From Arachis hypogaea (lineage: Eukaryota > Streptophyta > Magnoliopsida > Fabales > Fabaceae): a stretch of DNA of 64,000 bases. The position numbers and the translations under genes were made by a program. The first letter of the stretch is position 1. Each line of letters opens with the position of its first letter. The notes beneath the pieces were generated by a model. It was not told the DNA's origin. It did not search any database and saw nothing but the letters and a program-made list of their open reading frames with translations. Shown here piece after piece: positions 32,325 through 44,390 of this stretch. Where the stretch lies: positions 26,263,427-26,327,426 of the forward strand of contig NC_092052.1 of the NCBI RefSeq assembly GCF_003086295.3, written 5' to 3'.

Positions 32325-33644
32325 TGTAACAACCGCCCCTTCTAGAAACAAAATTAAATTTGAAGTTTGAAAATCAGTTAGGAGATAAGTTTAGAATTTT
32401 GAAATTTTGGGATAGGAACCTGGTAACCACCCTCAGTTTGAAATTTAAAATATCCCAACCACCCCATCCCCAAATGTATATAAATAGGGGAGCACCCATA
32501 GGTAGAAAATCACTTCTCTCAAACACTTATCCTCTCCCTTCTCTCTCTACAAAGAAATAACATTCTGTGGGCAAACATAAGAGGCAAGCTCAAAGAAGCG
32601 TTAGAAAAGAAGGTAGGGAATTATGCCTTTCTTACTTATGTTGGCATGTAGTATGCTTTATTTTGTTTTCTTCCATCCATGCATGGCTATCATCTTTCAT
32701 GTATTTTATGGCATGAATTATTCTTTGCTTATCTCTCACCTACATTGAGCATGATTATCTATTTTGTCAATTATACCCTCTTGAATCAATTAATATGTAT
32801 CCCATATCTTTTCTATGTGCATTTACATGACCTTTTAATTACTATTCCTTTTATGTTGAGAGTACATGCCACTTTATAACGTTTTATTAAATTATTTAAC
32901 ATTCCCTAATTTTACTATGTGCTCTTACATGACCTTTGATACCGTTACATTATTATTATTCCTTTTATGTTGAGAGTACATGCCCCTTTATAACGTTTTA
33001 TTAAATTATTTAACATTCCCTAATTTTACTATGTGCCTTTACATGACCTTTGATACCGTTACCTTATTATTATTCCTTTAATATTGAGAGTACATGCTCC
33101 TTTTTATATCTTGTTCAAGGAACCCTATTTTATTATATGCAACTAAATGACCCCTTATATCATTATGTTATTATTGCTCCTTTATTTTAAAGATCAAGGG
33201 TACATACTTCTTATAATATCTAATCCAAGTATTTCAAATACTCACTTTCTTACTATATACACTTAGATTATACTTTTTACATTATATCATTAATATCTTC
33301 TTAGGGTCAAGAGTACATGTTCCTCATAATTGTTTTATTCAGCTAATTAATATCCCTTATTTTATTACATGAAATTATATTGACTTTTATACCATTAGAT
33401 TACTATTAATATTTCCTTGAGTTAAAAAGTACATGCTCTCTTATAACTATTTTATTCAACTATTTAAAATATCCTATTTTTTTTAGTATGTACATTTATA
33501 TTATTAATACCCCTCTAGGGACGAGAGTACCTACTTTCGTATAAAATCTTATTCAAACATGCTTATTTTATCATGATATATGCCTCTCCTCTCGCATGAT
33601 TCATTCTTGTATATGCCTAAATAACCGTACTTGTTAAAGAACTG

Positions 33645-34013
33645 AGGGAATGATCCTTCGGTAAGGGAAGGTGACCCCCAAAGACAAGATAATCGAGATG
33701 ATCCTTCGGTAAGGGAAGGTGATCGAAAAACGTTTGGGATAAGAACCTTCGGTAAGGGAAGGGGACTATCCCATCAATTTTATATAATAAGATATCTTTT
33801 TATATGACTCCATTCTTGTGTATGTCTAAATAACTTTGATTGTAAATTAAACTGAGGGAATGACCCTTCGGTAAGGGAAGGTAACCCCCAAAGACAAGAT
33901 ATCGAGATGATCCCTCGGTAAGGGAGGGTGATCGATCGAGATGATCCTTCGGTAAGGGAAGGTGATCGCCAAGACATTCGAGATAAGAACCTTCGGTAAG
34001 GGAAGGGGACTCT
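33645..34013 (+). repeat. LTR hairpin array, 7 copies (5' LTR)
   Basis: Each unit holds CCTTCGGTAAGGGAAGG, which can fold as CCTTC/GAAGG around GGTAAGG, or as CCTT/AAGG around CGGT. Flanks such as gat...tgatc extend some stems. Units are grouped in blocks of three in a set order (tgacc, tgatcg, ggggact flanks). One unit (33912-33928) reads CCCTC...GAGGG, a paired change that keeps the first stem. Confidence 0.85.
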
Positions 34014-34254
34014 CATTTATACCGGTTTGAGCTCAATACCCTCCATATAAGTTATAAGTTAAGAAAGAAAGAAGGCACGAATGAAAGCTTGAGTTCTATG
34101 TTTTCCTTAGATTCGATTATGATTATGTTGAGGTTATCCTTCTGTTTTCCTATATGTTTTCCCTTTCTTTTACACACATGTTTTACAAAAAAGAAGATGC
34201 ATATCACATGCCATGTTATACGCTTGTTTTTAAAATCCCGCACGTGGGCTGGAG

Positions 34255-34794
34255 ATGGATAAGGAGGTGTTACATAGCACTCCTACTGAGACGTTAGGTT
34301 CTCACTCCCTTTCTTTTCCCATACTATCTCCAGAGGAACATGGCACAGCGGATAGAGACGACGCAGTGCCCCCGAGGGAAACTTCTGAGTATGACCCCTC
34401 GAAGCACGCGTGGGTAGTTGCGACCACTACTACCGTGCTCCAAACTGTCTATTTAGGTCGAGAACCCGTGGAAGAAGAACCCCAGCTGCCCGTCATGACC
34501 TTCCTAGATAGGAATGCTTCATCATCTAGAAAGCGGCCACCTAAGGTGGTACACCTCGAGTCCGACTCCGAGGCCGAGGAAGAGGAAATCCGACGACCCT
34601 GGCCAGAAGGAAGACACCATGGAGGAGGATCCAAAGGAGGAGTTGAACCCTTGCGGAAGTCCAAAGGTGGAATACGTTCCCCCACTTCGGCACCCCGTCG
34701 AGTTTTGGTTCATCCCACGCAACGGAACTGGGTCTTCACTGCGCGAAAGGGTGTTGGAGGGAGACCCCTGGTACCTCGATTCATAAATAACTGA
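34255..34794 (+). other. 179-codon ORF inside the 5' LTR
   Basis: The ORF begins MDKEVLHSTPTETLGSHSLS, has an acidic stretch (HLESDSEAEEEEIRRPWPEG) and a basic Gly/Arg part, and ends RFINN. It recurs open in the 3' LTR (40622-41161). Of four codon differences I found, three change the residue (K3M, K/R, W/R), giving no sign of selection for a protein. A second frame (34514-34786, 90 codons) overlaps it. I recognise no domain. It could be a coding relic or chance in GC-rich DNA. Confidence 0.35.
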
Positions 34795-35090
34795 AGAGTC
34801 CTGATCAAGGATGGGATAGGATGCAAGTATGGGAGCCTCTTCGGCAAGATTGGTTTAGGACGTATTAGTTTCCTTTTCTTGTTTTAGTTTACCTTAAGTA
34901 TTTCATACTCACGGTTAAGATGCTATTCCATTTTTATCAAAATTCCAACGTTTTAGTGCTACCCATTTTCCGCTCTACGCGCATTTACTCCTTCCTTGCG
35001 TAACGATTTAGTCATTTCTTTGCTTAACCAAGTTGGCACCTTATTTTAAAGACCCCCACGATAGTATAAAACTTAGGGTGTTACAATTAT

Positions 35091-35102
35091 TGGTATCAGA
35101 GC
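35091..35102 (+). other. Primer binding site, tRNA-iMet
   Basis: TGGTATCAGAGC, five bases after the 5' LTR, complements the 3' end of plant initiator tRNA-Met, the usual primer for first-strand synthesis in Tekay-type elements. Confidence 0.9.
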
Positions 35103-35164
35103 AAAGTCGATCCTAGGAGATATGACTAATGAAGCCTCTTCCTATGGTTATCCATAAATAGGGA

Positions 35165-38100
35165 ATGTCCAACAGTTCCCCCACCCTCTGCCGATGCACC
35201 CCAACGTCAAGGACGAGTCTTTGCCCTCAGCAGGTCTGTCAGAGGGTTTGCATCCTCATTTCAGGTAGATCATACCTTGCTAACCTAGTGTGCCTCCCTT
35301 TAGTAGGATTAGACATCATCCTAGGAATGGACTGGCTCAACGAAAACCGAGTCTTGTTAGATTATTTTGAGAGAAAAGTCATCTTCCCTTCTCAATCCAT
35401 ACGAGACACACGTGACCTTCCAAGATCCTCCGAAGACACCAGTACGAGGCAAGAATATGCCTTGCTAAATTCGGTAAAAGCAGACTCCCATCAGGAGTTC
35501 TGTGAGATACCAGTAGTACACGACTTTTCAGATGTCTTTCCCGAAGATATACCCTCGTTTCCCCTAACACGAGAGGTTGAGTTCTCCATATAATTGATGC
35601 CTGGGACAGGGCCAATCTCCATAGCCCCTTACCGGATGGCTCCATTGGAACTCACTGAACTGAAGAACCAACTAGAGGAGCTGCTGCAAAAAGGATTCAT
35701 CCGACCAAGTGCCTCTCCCTGGGGAGCTCCAGTATTGTTTGTGAAGAAAAAAGACGGCAGCATGTGTCTCTGCGTGGACTATAGGCAACTCAACAAAATC
35801 AAGGTGAAGAACAAGTATCCCCTCCCAAGAATAGATGACTTAATGGACCAACTACAAGGTGCAACAGTGTTCTCAAAAATTGACCTGAGATCAGGGTATC
35901 ATCAAATAAGGGTAAGAGAGGAAGACATTCCAAAGACAGCATTTCGAACGAGATACGGACACTACGAGTTCACCGTAATGTCTTTTGGGTTGACCAATGC
36001 CCCGCCGTCTTTATGGACTACATGAATAGAATTTTTCGACCTTACCTCGACAGTTTCGTGGTGGTATTCATAGATGATATTTTGATTTTCTCCAAGATAG
36101 AAGAAGAACACAGGGAGCACTTGCGTGTAATACTGGGAACCCTTCGAGAAAAAAAAGTTGTACGCAAAACTATCCAAGTGTGAGTTTTGGATGAAGGAGG
36201 TACAATTTCTTGGACACATGGTTTCCGGCAACGGAATATCAGTGGATCCCAGTAAGATAGACTCGGTACTAAACTGGGAAAGGCCGACGTCAGTCATAAG
36301 GAGTTTTTTTAGGATTGGCGGGCTACTATAGAAGGTTCATAAGTTTTCTCAACTAGCCCTGCCGTTAACCCGTTTAACCAGGAAGGATACCCCGTTTGCT
36401 TGGACGCCAGACTGCGAAAGAAGCTTCCAAGAGTTAAAGTGTCGCTTGACATCCGCCCCAGTACTAGCCTTACCTAACCCTGACATGGCCTTCGAAGTTT
36501 ACTGCGACGCCTCAGGACAAGGATTGGGTTGCGTACTAATGCAATGCAAAAAGGTAGTGGCGTATGCGTCAAGACAACTGAAGACCCACGAAGCCAACTA
36601 TCCAACTCACGACCTTGAACTAGCCGCGATAGTATTTGTGCTGAAGACATGGAGGCATCATTTGTACGGAGTTGAGTATTCTCCGATCATAAGAGCTTAA
36701 AGTACCTGTTCGACCAGAAGGAACTCAACATACGACAAAGGAGGTGGATGGAGTTTCTTAAAGATTATGACTTTGTTCTAAATTACCACCCAGGAAAGGC
36801 TAACTTGGTGGCTGACGCTCTGAGTCGGAAGGTACTCAAGGCATCATGGCTAATGATAAAATAGGCAAAGTTGATAAAGAATTTCAGAGACATGAACCTA
36901 CAAGTCACCCTCGCTCCAAAAAGCATACGTCTGAACCACCTAACAGTGGCAAGTCAATTCAAAGAACAAATAACTAAGGCGCAGAGTTCCGATCCCGATT
37001 TTCAAGAAACCCTGAGCCTTGTCAAAGAAGGAAAATTGAAAGGCTTCACCGAAGGAGAGGACAAGGTGTGGAGATACCAAGGTCGAATCTGTGTCCCAAA
37101 GGAAGGCGATCTTCAAAGCAAGATTGCGGAAGAAGCCCACAAAGGAGATTTTACCATTCATCCTGGCATGACAAAGATGTACCATGATTTGAAAAAGATG
37201 TTCTGGTGGCCAGGGATGAAAAAGGATTTAGCTACGGTCGTGAATAAATGTCTGGTTTGTCAGAAGGTAAAAAATTGAACATTCGAAACCATCAAGGGTA
37301 TTGCAACCCCTTGGCATCCCAGAGTGGAAAATGGGAGGACATATCGATGGATTTCGTCATGGGACTACCTCGTACTCAAACAGGGCGTGACGCTATATGG
37401 GTCATCGTGGACCGACTTACAAAGATTGCCCACTTTCTACCAGTCAAGGCGACCGACTCATTGGAAAGACTAGCCACGCTATATATCAAAGAGATCGTGA
37501 GGTTACAACAACCATAGTCTCGGACAGAGACCCAAGATTTACCTCGAGGTTTTGAAACGTACTGCAGAAGGCATTCGGGACAAAATTGTGCCTGAGCACA
37601 TCGTACCACCCGCAAATAGATGGACAAATGGAGAGGACCATCCAGACGTTGGAAGACATGTTATGAGCTTGTGTCCTGGACAGACCAGGAAAGTGGGAGA
37701 GTCACCTACCACTAATCGAGTTTGCTTATAACAACAGTTACCATGGTAGCGTCGGGATGGCACCATATGAAGCACTGTACGGGCAAAGATGCCAATCTCC
37801 TTTATGCTGGTACGGACCAGAAGAGAAAGGCTACTTAGGACCGGAGTTAGTAAGACAGACCACGGAAGATATCAAGAGGATAAGAGAGGGAATGCACACC
37901 GCCCAAAGTCGACAAAAGAGTTATGCAGATCAACGAAGGAAACCCCTCAAATTTCAGGAAGTCGATCACGTATTCCAAAAAATCACCCCCACCACCGGGG
38001 TAGGGAGGGCTCTTAAGGTACAAAAACTAAGCCCCCGGTACCTGGGTCCATTCCAAATCCTCCGGCGTATAGGAAAGTCGGCATACCATCTTTCCCTACC

Positions 38101-38416
38101 ACCAAATCTATCAAGACTACATGACGTGTTCCATGTGTCCCAACTCCGAAAATACCAGCACGATCCAAGCCATGTGTTGCAGCAAGAGGATGTAACACTC
38201 AAAGACGACTTGACTTTTGAACTACCAGCCATAGAGATTGTAAACAGAAGCATGAAGCAACTAAGGAGCAAGACGATACGACTGGTAAAGGTGGCATGGG
38301 GTAGCGGCAATTCCAGAGACTACACATGGGAAAAAGAGGCAGACATGAGACAGGAGCTCCCGGACTTATTTACAGGTAACAATCGTGGTGAGGATCTCCT
38401 TTCTCCCCAACAGTAA
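35165..38416 (+). pseudogene. Defective pol of the young Ty3/gypsy element; gag deleted
   Basis: Only about 60 bases separate the primer site from coding remnants, and a gag-end-like AP/QRQGRVFAL runs straight into the last part of the protease (LPLVGLDIILGMDWL). Gag and the protease active site are gone. Then come RT ([40 protein letters not shown], and FIDDILIFS as the YxDD box near 36070), RNase H ([15 protein letters not shown]), the integrase zinc part (GDFTIHPGMTKMYHDLKKMF, CLVCQKVKN) and core ([28 protein letters not shown]), and a C-terminal tail (37757-38416). There is a stop at 35591 and frameshifts near 36002, 36155, 36305, 36690, 37275, 37515 and 37660. The element would need all its enzymes from elsewhere. 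Confidence 0.88.
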
Positions 38417-38504
38417 GGAAATTTCAGTAGGACCCCTAAGTTATCTAAACGACCATTATCGACCAAGTTCAGACATGGAATTTGGGGACAAATTCTTTTC
38501 TTAT

Positions 38505-38515
38505 GGGGGTGATAA
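38505..38515 (+). other. Polypurine tract before the 3' LTR
   Basis: atgggggtgataa lies directly before TGTAACA at 38516, the expected place for second-strand priming. Confidence 0.75.
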
Positions 38516-39834
38516 TGTAACAACCGCCCCTTCTAGAAACAAAATTAAATTTGAAGTTTGAAAATCAGTTAGGAGATAAGTTTAGAATTTTGAAATTTTG
38601 GGATAGGAACCTGGTAACCACCCTCAGTTTGAAATTTAAAATATCCCAACCACCCCATCCCCAAATGTATATAAATAGGGAAGCACCCATAGGTAGAAAA
38701 TCACTTCTCTCAAACACTTATCCTCTCCCTTCTCTCTCTACAAAGAAATAACATTCTGTGGGCAAACATAAGAGGCAAGCTCAAAGAAGCGTTAGAAAAG
38801 AAGGTAGGGAATTATGCCTTTCTTACTTATGTTGGCATGTAGTATGCTTTATTTTGTTTTCTTCCATCCATGCATGGCTATCATCTTTCATGTATTTTAT
38901 GGCATGAATTATTCTTTGCTTATCTCTCACCTACATTGAGCATGATTATCTATTTTGTCAATTATACCCTCTTGAATCAATTAATATGTATCCCATATCT
39001 TTTCTATGTGCATTTACATGACCTTTTAATTACTATTCCTTTTATGTTGAGAGTACATGCCACTTTATAACGTTTTATTAAATTATTTAACATTCCCTAA
39101 TTTTACTATGTGCCCTTACATGACCTTTGATACCGTTACATTATTATTATTCCTTTTATGTTGAGAGTACATGCCCCTTTATAACGTTTTATTAAATTAT
39201 TTAACATTCCCTAATTTTACTATGTGCCTTTACATGACCTTTGATACCGTTACCTTATTATTATTCCTTTAATATTGAGAGTACATGCTCCTTTTTATAT
39301 CTTGTTCAAGGAACCCTATTTTATTATATGCAACTAAATGACCCCTTATATCATTATGTTATTATTGCTCCTTTATTTTAAAGATCAAGGGTACATACTT
39401 CTTATAATATCTAATCCAAGTATTTCAAATACTCACTTTCTTACTATATACACTTAGATTATACTTTTTACATTATATCATTAATATCTTCTTAGGGTCA
39501 AGAGTACATGTTCCTCATAATTGTTTTATTCAGCTAATTAATATCCCTTATTTTATTACATGAAATTATATTGACTTTTATACCATTAGATTACTATTAA
39601 TATTTCCTTGAGTTAAAAAGTACATGCTCTCTTATAACTATTTTATTCAACTATTTAAAATATCCTATTTTTTTTAGTATGTACATTTATATTATTAATA
39701 CCCCTCTAGGGACGAGAGTACCTACTTTCGTATAAAATCTTATTCAAACATGCTTATTTTATCATGATATATGCCTCTCCTCTCGCATGATTCATTCTTG
39801 TATATGCCTAAATAACCGTACTTGTTAAAGAACT

Positions 39835-40378
39835 GAGGGAATGATCCTTCGGTAAGGGAAGGTGACCCCCAAAGACAAGATAATCGAGATGATCCTTCGG
39901 TAAGGGAAGGTGATCGAAAAACGTTTGGGATAAGAACCTTCGGTAAGGGAAGGGGACTATCCCATCAATTTTATATAATAAGATATCTTTTTATATGACT
40001 CCATTCTTGTGTATGTCTAAATAACTTTGATTGTAAATTAAACTGAGGGAATGACCCTTCGGTAAGGGAAGGTGACCCCCAAAGACAAGATAATCGAGAT
40101 GATCCTTCGGTAAGGGAAGGTGATCGAAAAACGTTTGGGATAAGAACCTTCGGTAAGGGAAGGGGACTATCCCATCAATTTTATATAATAAGATATCTTT
40201 TTATATGACTCCATTCTTGTGTATGTCTAAATAACTTTGATTGTAAATTAAACTGAGGGAATGACCCTTCGGTAAGGGAAGGTGACCCCCAAAGACAAGA
40301 TATCGAGATGATCCTTCGGTAAGGGAAGGTGATCGCCAAGACATTCGAGATAAGAACCTTCGGTAAGGGAAGGGGACT
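39835..40378 (+). repeat. LTR hairpin array, 9 copies (3' LTR)
   Basis: Nine CCTTCGGTAAGGGAAGG units in three blocks of about 185 bp. Blocks 1 and 2 are almost identical. The variant CCCTC...GAGGG unit of the 5' LTR is absent here. Confidence 0.85.
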
Positions 40379-40621
40379 CTCATTTATACCGGTTTGAGCT
40401 CAATACCCTCCATATAAGTTATAAATTAAGAAAGAAAGAAGGCACGAATGAAAGCTTGAGTTCTATGTTTTCCTTAGATTCGATTATGATTATGTTGAGG
40501 TTATCCTTCTGTTTTCCTATATGTTTTCCCTTTCTTTTACACACATGTTTTACAAAAAAGAAGATGCATATCACATGCCATGTTATACGCTTGTTTTTAA
40601 AATCCCGCACGTGGGCTGGAG

Positions 40622-41161
40622 ATGGATATGGAGGTGTTACATAGCACTCCTACTGAGACGTTAGGTTCTCACTCCCTTTCTTTTCCCATACTATCTCCAG
40701 AGGAACATGGCACAGCGGATAGAGACGACGCAGTGCCCCCGAGGGAAACTTCTGAGTATGACCCCTCGAAGCACGCGTGGGTAGTTGCGACCACTACTAC
40801 CGTGCTCCAAACTGTCTACTTAGGTCGAGAACCCGTGGAAGAAGAACCCCAGCTGCCCGTCATGACCTTCCTAGATAGGAATGCTTCATCATCTAGAAAG
40901 CGGCCACCTAAGGTGGTACACCTCGAGTCCGACTCCGAGGCCGAGGAAGAGGAAATCCGACGACCCTGGCCAGAAGGAAGACACCATGGAGGAGGATCCA
41001 GAGGAGGAGTTGAACCCTTGCGGAAGTCCAAAGGTGGAATACGTTCCCCCACTTCGGCACCCCGTCGAGTTTTGGTTCATCCCACGCAACGGAACCGGGT
41101 CTTCACTGCGCGAAAGGGTGTTGGAGGGAGACCCCTGGTACCTCGATTCATAAATAACTGA
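40622..41161 (+). other. 179-codon ORF inside the 3' LTR
   Basis: The counterpart of 34255-34794, also open from ATG to TGA. It begins MDMEVLHSTPTE. No function can be assigned. Confidence 0.35.
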
Positions 41162-41452
41162 AGAGTCCTGATCAAGGATGGGATAGGATGCAAGTATGGG
41201 AGCCTCTTCGGCAAGATTGGTTTAGGACGTATTAGTTTCCTTTTCTTGTTTTAGTTTACCTTAAGTATTTCATACTCACGGTTAAGATGCTATTCCATTT
41301 TTATCAAAATTCCAACGTTTTAGTGCTACCCATTTTCCGCTCTATGCGCATTTACTCCTTCCTTGCGTAACGATTTAGTCATTTCTTTGCTTAACCAAGT
41401 TGGCACCTTATTTTAAAGACCCCCACGATAGTATAAAACTTAGGGTGTTACA

Positions 41453-42205
41453 CGCCGCGTCCTCTTCTTGAAAAGAAATATCTCAAATCCTAAGGAAAAA
41501 AACATCTAACAACCCACATAAAAAAAACCATCAATTTACTTAAAAAGAAACCTCTGAAACTCTCTAAAAATATATCCATTTAATCCGAAAGAAACACTTG
41601 AAAAAATAGTTAAAAGAAAAAGAACTTACTCTCGAAAAGAAACATCCCACAATCTAATAAATATAATCCAGTAACCCATATAAAAACCATCGAAAGCAAC
41701 ATCTAAATCCTGTAGAAAAAACATCTCTTTACTTGTAAAGAAATATTCAAAAAAAAAATAGATATACATATAGTGAAACATCCAAACTCACAATGCATTG
41801 AAATCACCTTCCATCGAAACGGGCGTGATTTGGGGTGGCCGACGATGAGAAGTAGACTTCTTCACAGGAGACAACCGCTAGGATTCGAAATGTTGCGGAA
41901 CGATGGGATGTTTGATCCTACGCGAGCACTTCTGGGTGACGACGGTGGAGGCCGTGGCAAGGACAACACCGACGTCAAAAACGGGACCACAACGTCGCAA
42001 TAAAGAGGACGGAATGCCGGCGACGCAGACTGCAAGGGATGATGCGCGGGAAGAGGCGATTGCACACAATGGAGGGCCAAAGCGGAAGTCGATTCGCGCA
42101 ACGAGGGTGATGCAACCAAGACATGTCGGCGGCTCGACGGTGGCGCAGGAGGAGGCAGACGTGGTATTGTGGATGGGAGGAGGAAGAACGAGAGAGAGTA
42201 CATGA
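41453..42205. repeat. Tandem repeat unit B, right of the LTR element
   Basis: Starts cgccgcgtcctcttcttgaa, directly after the 3' LTR, and ends gaacgagagagagtacatgag. It matches unit A but has an extra internal segment of ttgaaaagaaaca-type subrepeats (41600-41760). Units A and B were head-to-tail before the LTR element split them. Confidence 0.75.
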
Positions 42206-44121
42206 GCTCATATAAGGAATAGTTTGTAGTTCAGGGTTGTACCAGGCTTGTACGAAGAAAGTGTAAAAATAATCTTTTTGAAAATTTTAAATTTTACAAC
42301 TAGGATTAAGAGAGAGTTGACTATGTTAGCCTATACTATATACTATAGTTAATAAAAATTGTTAGATGATTTAAATTTAATAATTTGTAATTACAAATTT
42401 TATATAAATATAAATGTATCTGAATCTTCATTTTTACTGGACTCGTTTGCACAATATTTATGAATTGGTTATTGGATGGTTAATTTCAAAATTTTTATAA
42501 GGGAAAATTTAAGGGTCATTACTTTTATTAAAATTTGGCCAATACTTAACCAATAAAAAAATAAGTAATTTTATACTATTAAATATAATTTTATACTATT
42601 AAAAAAATTAATAATAACTAATTAATGGATATAAATCACAAAATCTACTATTCTTAACACTCCTCTTTATATAATTGACTAATTGTTTTAGTTTAGGTCG
42701 TGCCGTCGTGGCAGTGCTAGGACTCTTCTATAATTATATCTCTGCAAATAATGTAATAGGGCACCCCTGTTGTAATTAGTAATAACTTGTTGGGGTTATT
42801 TTGTACTTCCCCTTCAACACATATTTCTTCGTGTTGACTTCATGAGCGTTCTTGATTTTCCATTACTGCTGGTTTCACTTTGGTCAAACGAACAGATTTT
42901 TCGAAAGCCCACCATGCCAGGTGTTCTTGACTTCTTGTTTTTCAATTGCTTATTCTCACCTCTATTATATATTATTAATTTTATAATAAAAATATAACAT
43001 ATATTATTCATTCGTTATAATTAAAATTAAATATTTTTTTAAAATTAATTTTTTTTTATTTTTCTTATTCCTTCACTCAATCTATCTCTTTCATATATCA
43101 TTATCAATAACTAATTACAAATTTGACAATAAAAATATATAACATAATATTTTTTAATTAGATTTAAATTAAAATTAAAATATTACTATATTATATATTA
43201 TATCTATATATTACTAACTAATTTAATAACGAAAATGTATTACATAATACTCTCTTATTAAAATTTTAAAAAATATTTTCCTTCAAAATTAATAAATAGC
43301 CTTCTTACATTCTCTTATTTACCTCTCTTTTTTTTTCTATTTCTATATCTATTCTTTCAACTATATATATAATTTATAATTTATATTTTATATTACTAAT
43401 TTGACAAATCAAAATATATTCACCAGATATTTTTTATTATAATTAAAATAAAATTTTTTTTAACTTCCAAAATTAACAAACTCTCTCTCTCATTCTTTTT
43501 TTTTTTTCTTTCTCTTTTCTCTTATTCTCTATTTTTCTCTACTTTTTTGTTCTACAAAAAATAAAATTAATAATATAATATAATTTAAATAAAAAATATT
43601 ATTATATGCATATTTTTTTATTAATTTTTAAATTTTTACTGCTTATCTTTCTAATCTATATTTTCACTTCTTTTTCTTTAAATATTTATTACATATAATT
43701 TAAAAAAAATACTAATGTTGTGATTAAAAGTTAGAATCAAGATTTAATTTTAAAAAAAAAAATAAATTTGAGTTAATTTTATAACTATCCATATAATTTT
43801 TTTTATACTAATAATATCTAATTATATTTTTATATATATATAGAAAAATATTATTTTTAAATAACAAGCATAAAAATTAATTATTTCTATTTTTGCAACA
43901 GACTTAATATCTAATCAAATATATTTTTATTTATCTATAGAGACTCTAGTCTTCTTAAACGATGAAAACTTTGGTCCTTAGAACCTTTTTATAAAAGTAG
44001 TTTAATGCTATAAATTTTTTGTGTCATAATCTATAATATCAAAATTAACATAATTTTAAAAGATTTATATTATCGTAATGTTATTATAGGTAAAAATACT
44101 AGTTCTAAAAAAAAAAGATTA
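42206..44121. other. Very AT-rich spacer, no gene seen
   Basis: Long runs of A/T with homopolymers. One short GC-normal patch at 42690-42910 encodes nothing recognisable. Confidence 0.45.
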
Positions 44122-44390
44122 AGGTCCAGTTTGGATAAATAGCTTAATTAAGCTACTTTTGAAAAAATAGCTTAAACAATAAATGGTTATATTAAAAGTA
44201 GTTTATAAATAAATTATTTTGTGTTTAGATTTTAGTTTTAAAAGTGCTTATTTTAAAATAAATGTGATAAAAAAAACTTTTTATTATAAGAGAAGTAATT
44301 TTTTTTAACTTCTCTATAAACTCCTAAATAATTTTTTAAAAAACTAAAAAAAATTACTTTTAAAACTTCCAAAGCTCCTAAATATACTTA
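44122..44390. mobile_element. Possible Tourist-like MITE
   Basis: Starts after a TTA with AGGTCCAGTTTGG, a Tourist-type terminus, and shares internal aaagtagctt/aagctacttt motifs with the next MITE. The right terminus is not clear, so the call is weak. Confidence 0.35.

Larger units (their letters stand above)
32325..35085 (+). repeat. 5' LTR (2761 bp)
   Basis: The LTR is built of a promoter part with a TATA-like tatataaata at 32478-32487, about seven degenerate ~110-bp tandem units marked by gagtacatgc (32861, 32974, 33086, 33189, 33311, 33430, 33527), a hairpin array (33645-34013), and a GC-rich 179-codon ORF (34255-34794). The short frames at 32360-32560 and 32679-32879 also recur in the 3' LTR, simply because it is a repeat. 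Confidence 0.93.
32325..41452 (+). mobile_element. Young, gag-less Ty3/gypsy (Tekay/Del-like) retrotransposon
   Basis: Complete from LTR to LTR. The LTRs start TGTAACA and end TGTTACA, with an exact 5-bp target duplication cgccg at 32320-32324 and 41453-41457. A tRNA-iMet primer site follows the 5' LTR and a purine tract precedes the 3' LTR. The order protease, RT, RNase H, integrase, C-terminal tail is Ty3/gypsy; long LTRs with an iMet primer and a chromovirus-like tail suggest the Tekay/Del lineage. The arms differ by only about ten substitutions that I could spot, plus one repeat-block difference, yet the inside is badly broken. Confidence 0.92.
38516..41452 (+). repeat. 3' LTR (2937 bp)
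   Basis: The same organisation as the 5' LTR, and 176 bp longer. The extra length comes from the hairpin region, which holds three blocks of three units rather than blocks of three and four. Differences seen elsewhere are single bases (for example at 38681, 39113, 40423, 40628, 40820, 41001, 41096 and 41345). Confidence 0.93.

Noticed and set aside
31976..32370. Facing long frames in repeat unit A (and 41862-42205 in unit B)
   Set aside because: They are not kept open at the same extent between units A and B and show no domain.
32360..32879. Two 66-codon frames in the LTR that recur at 38551 and 38870
   Set aside because: Recurrence is explained by LTR identity. They cover promoter-like and AT-rich LTR sequence.
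33645..34013. Regularly spaced palindromic repeats resembling a CRISPR array
   Set aside because: The spacers are themselves repeated in a fixed order, the array is in an LTR of a plant retrotransposon, and no cas genes exist.
35091..35102. tRNA gene fragments at 35091, 58463 and 61408
   Set aside because: These are retrotransposon primer binding sites, only 12-18 bases, directly after LTRs.
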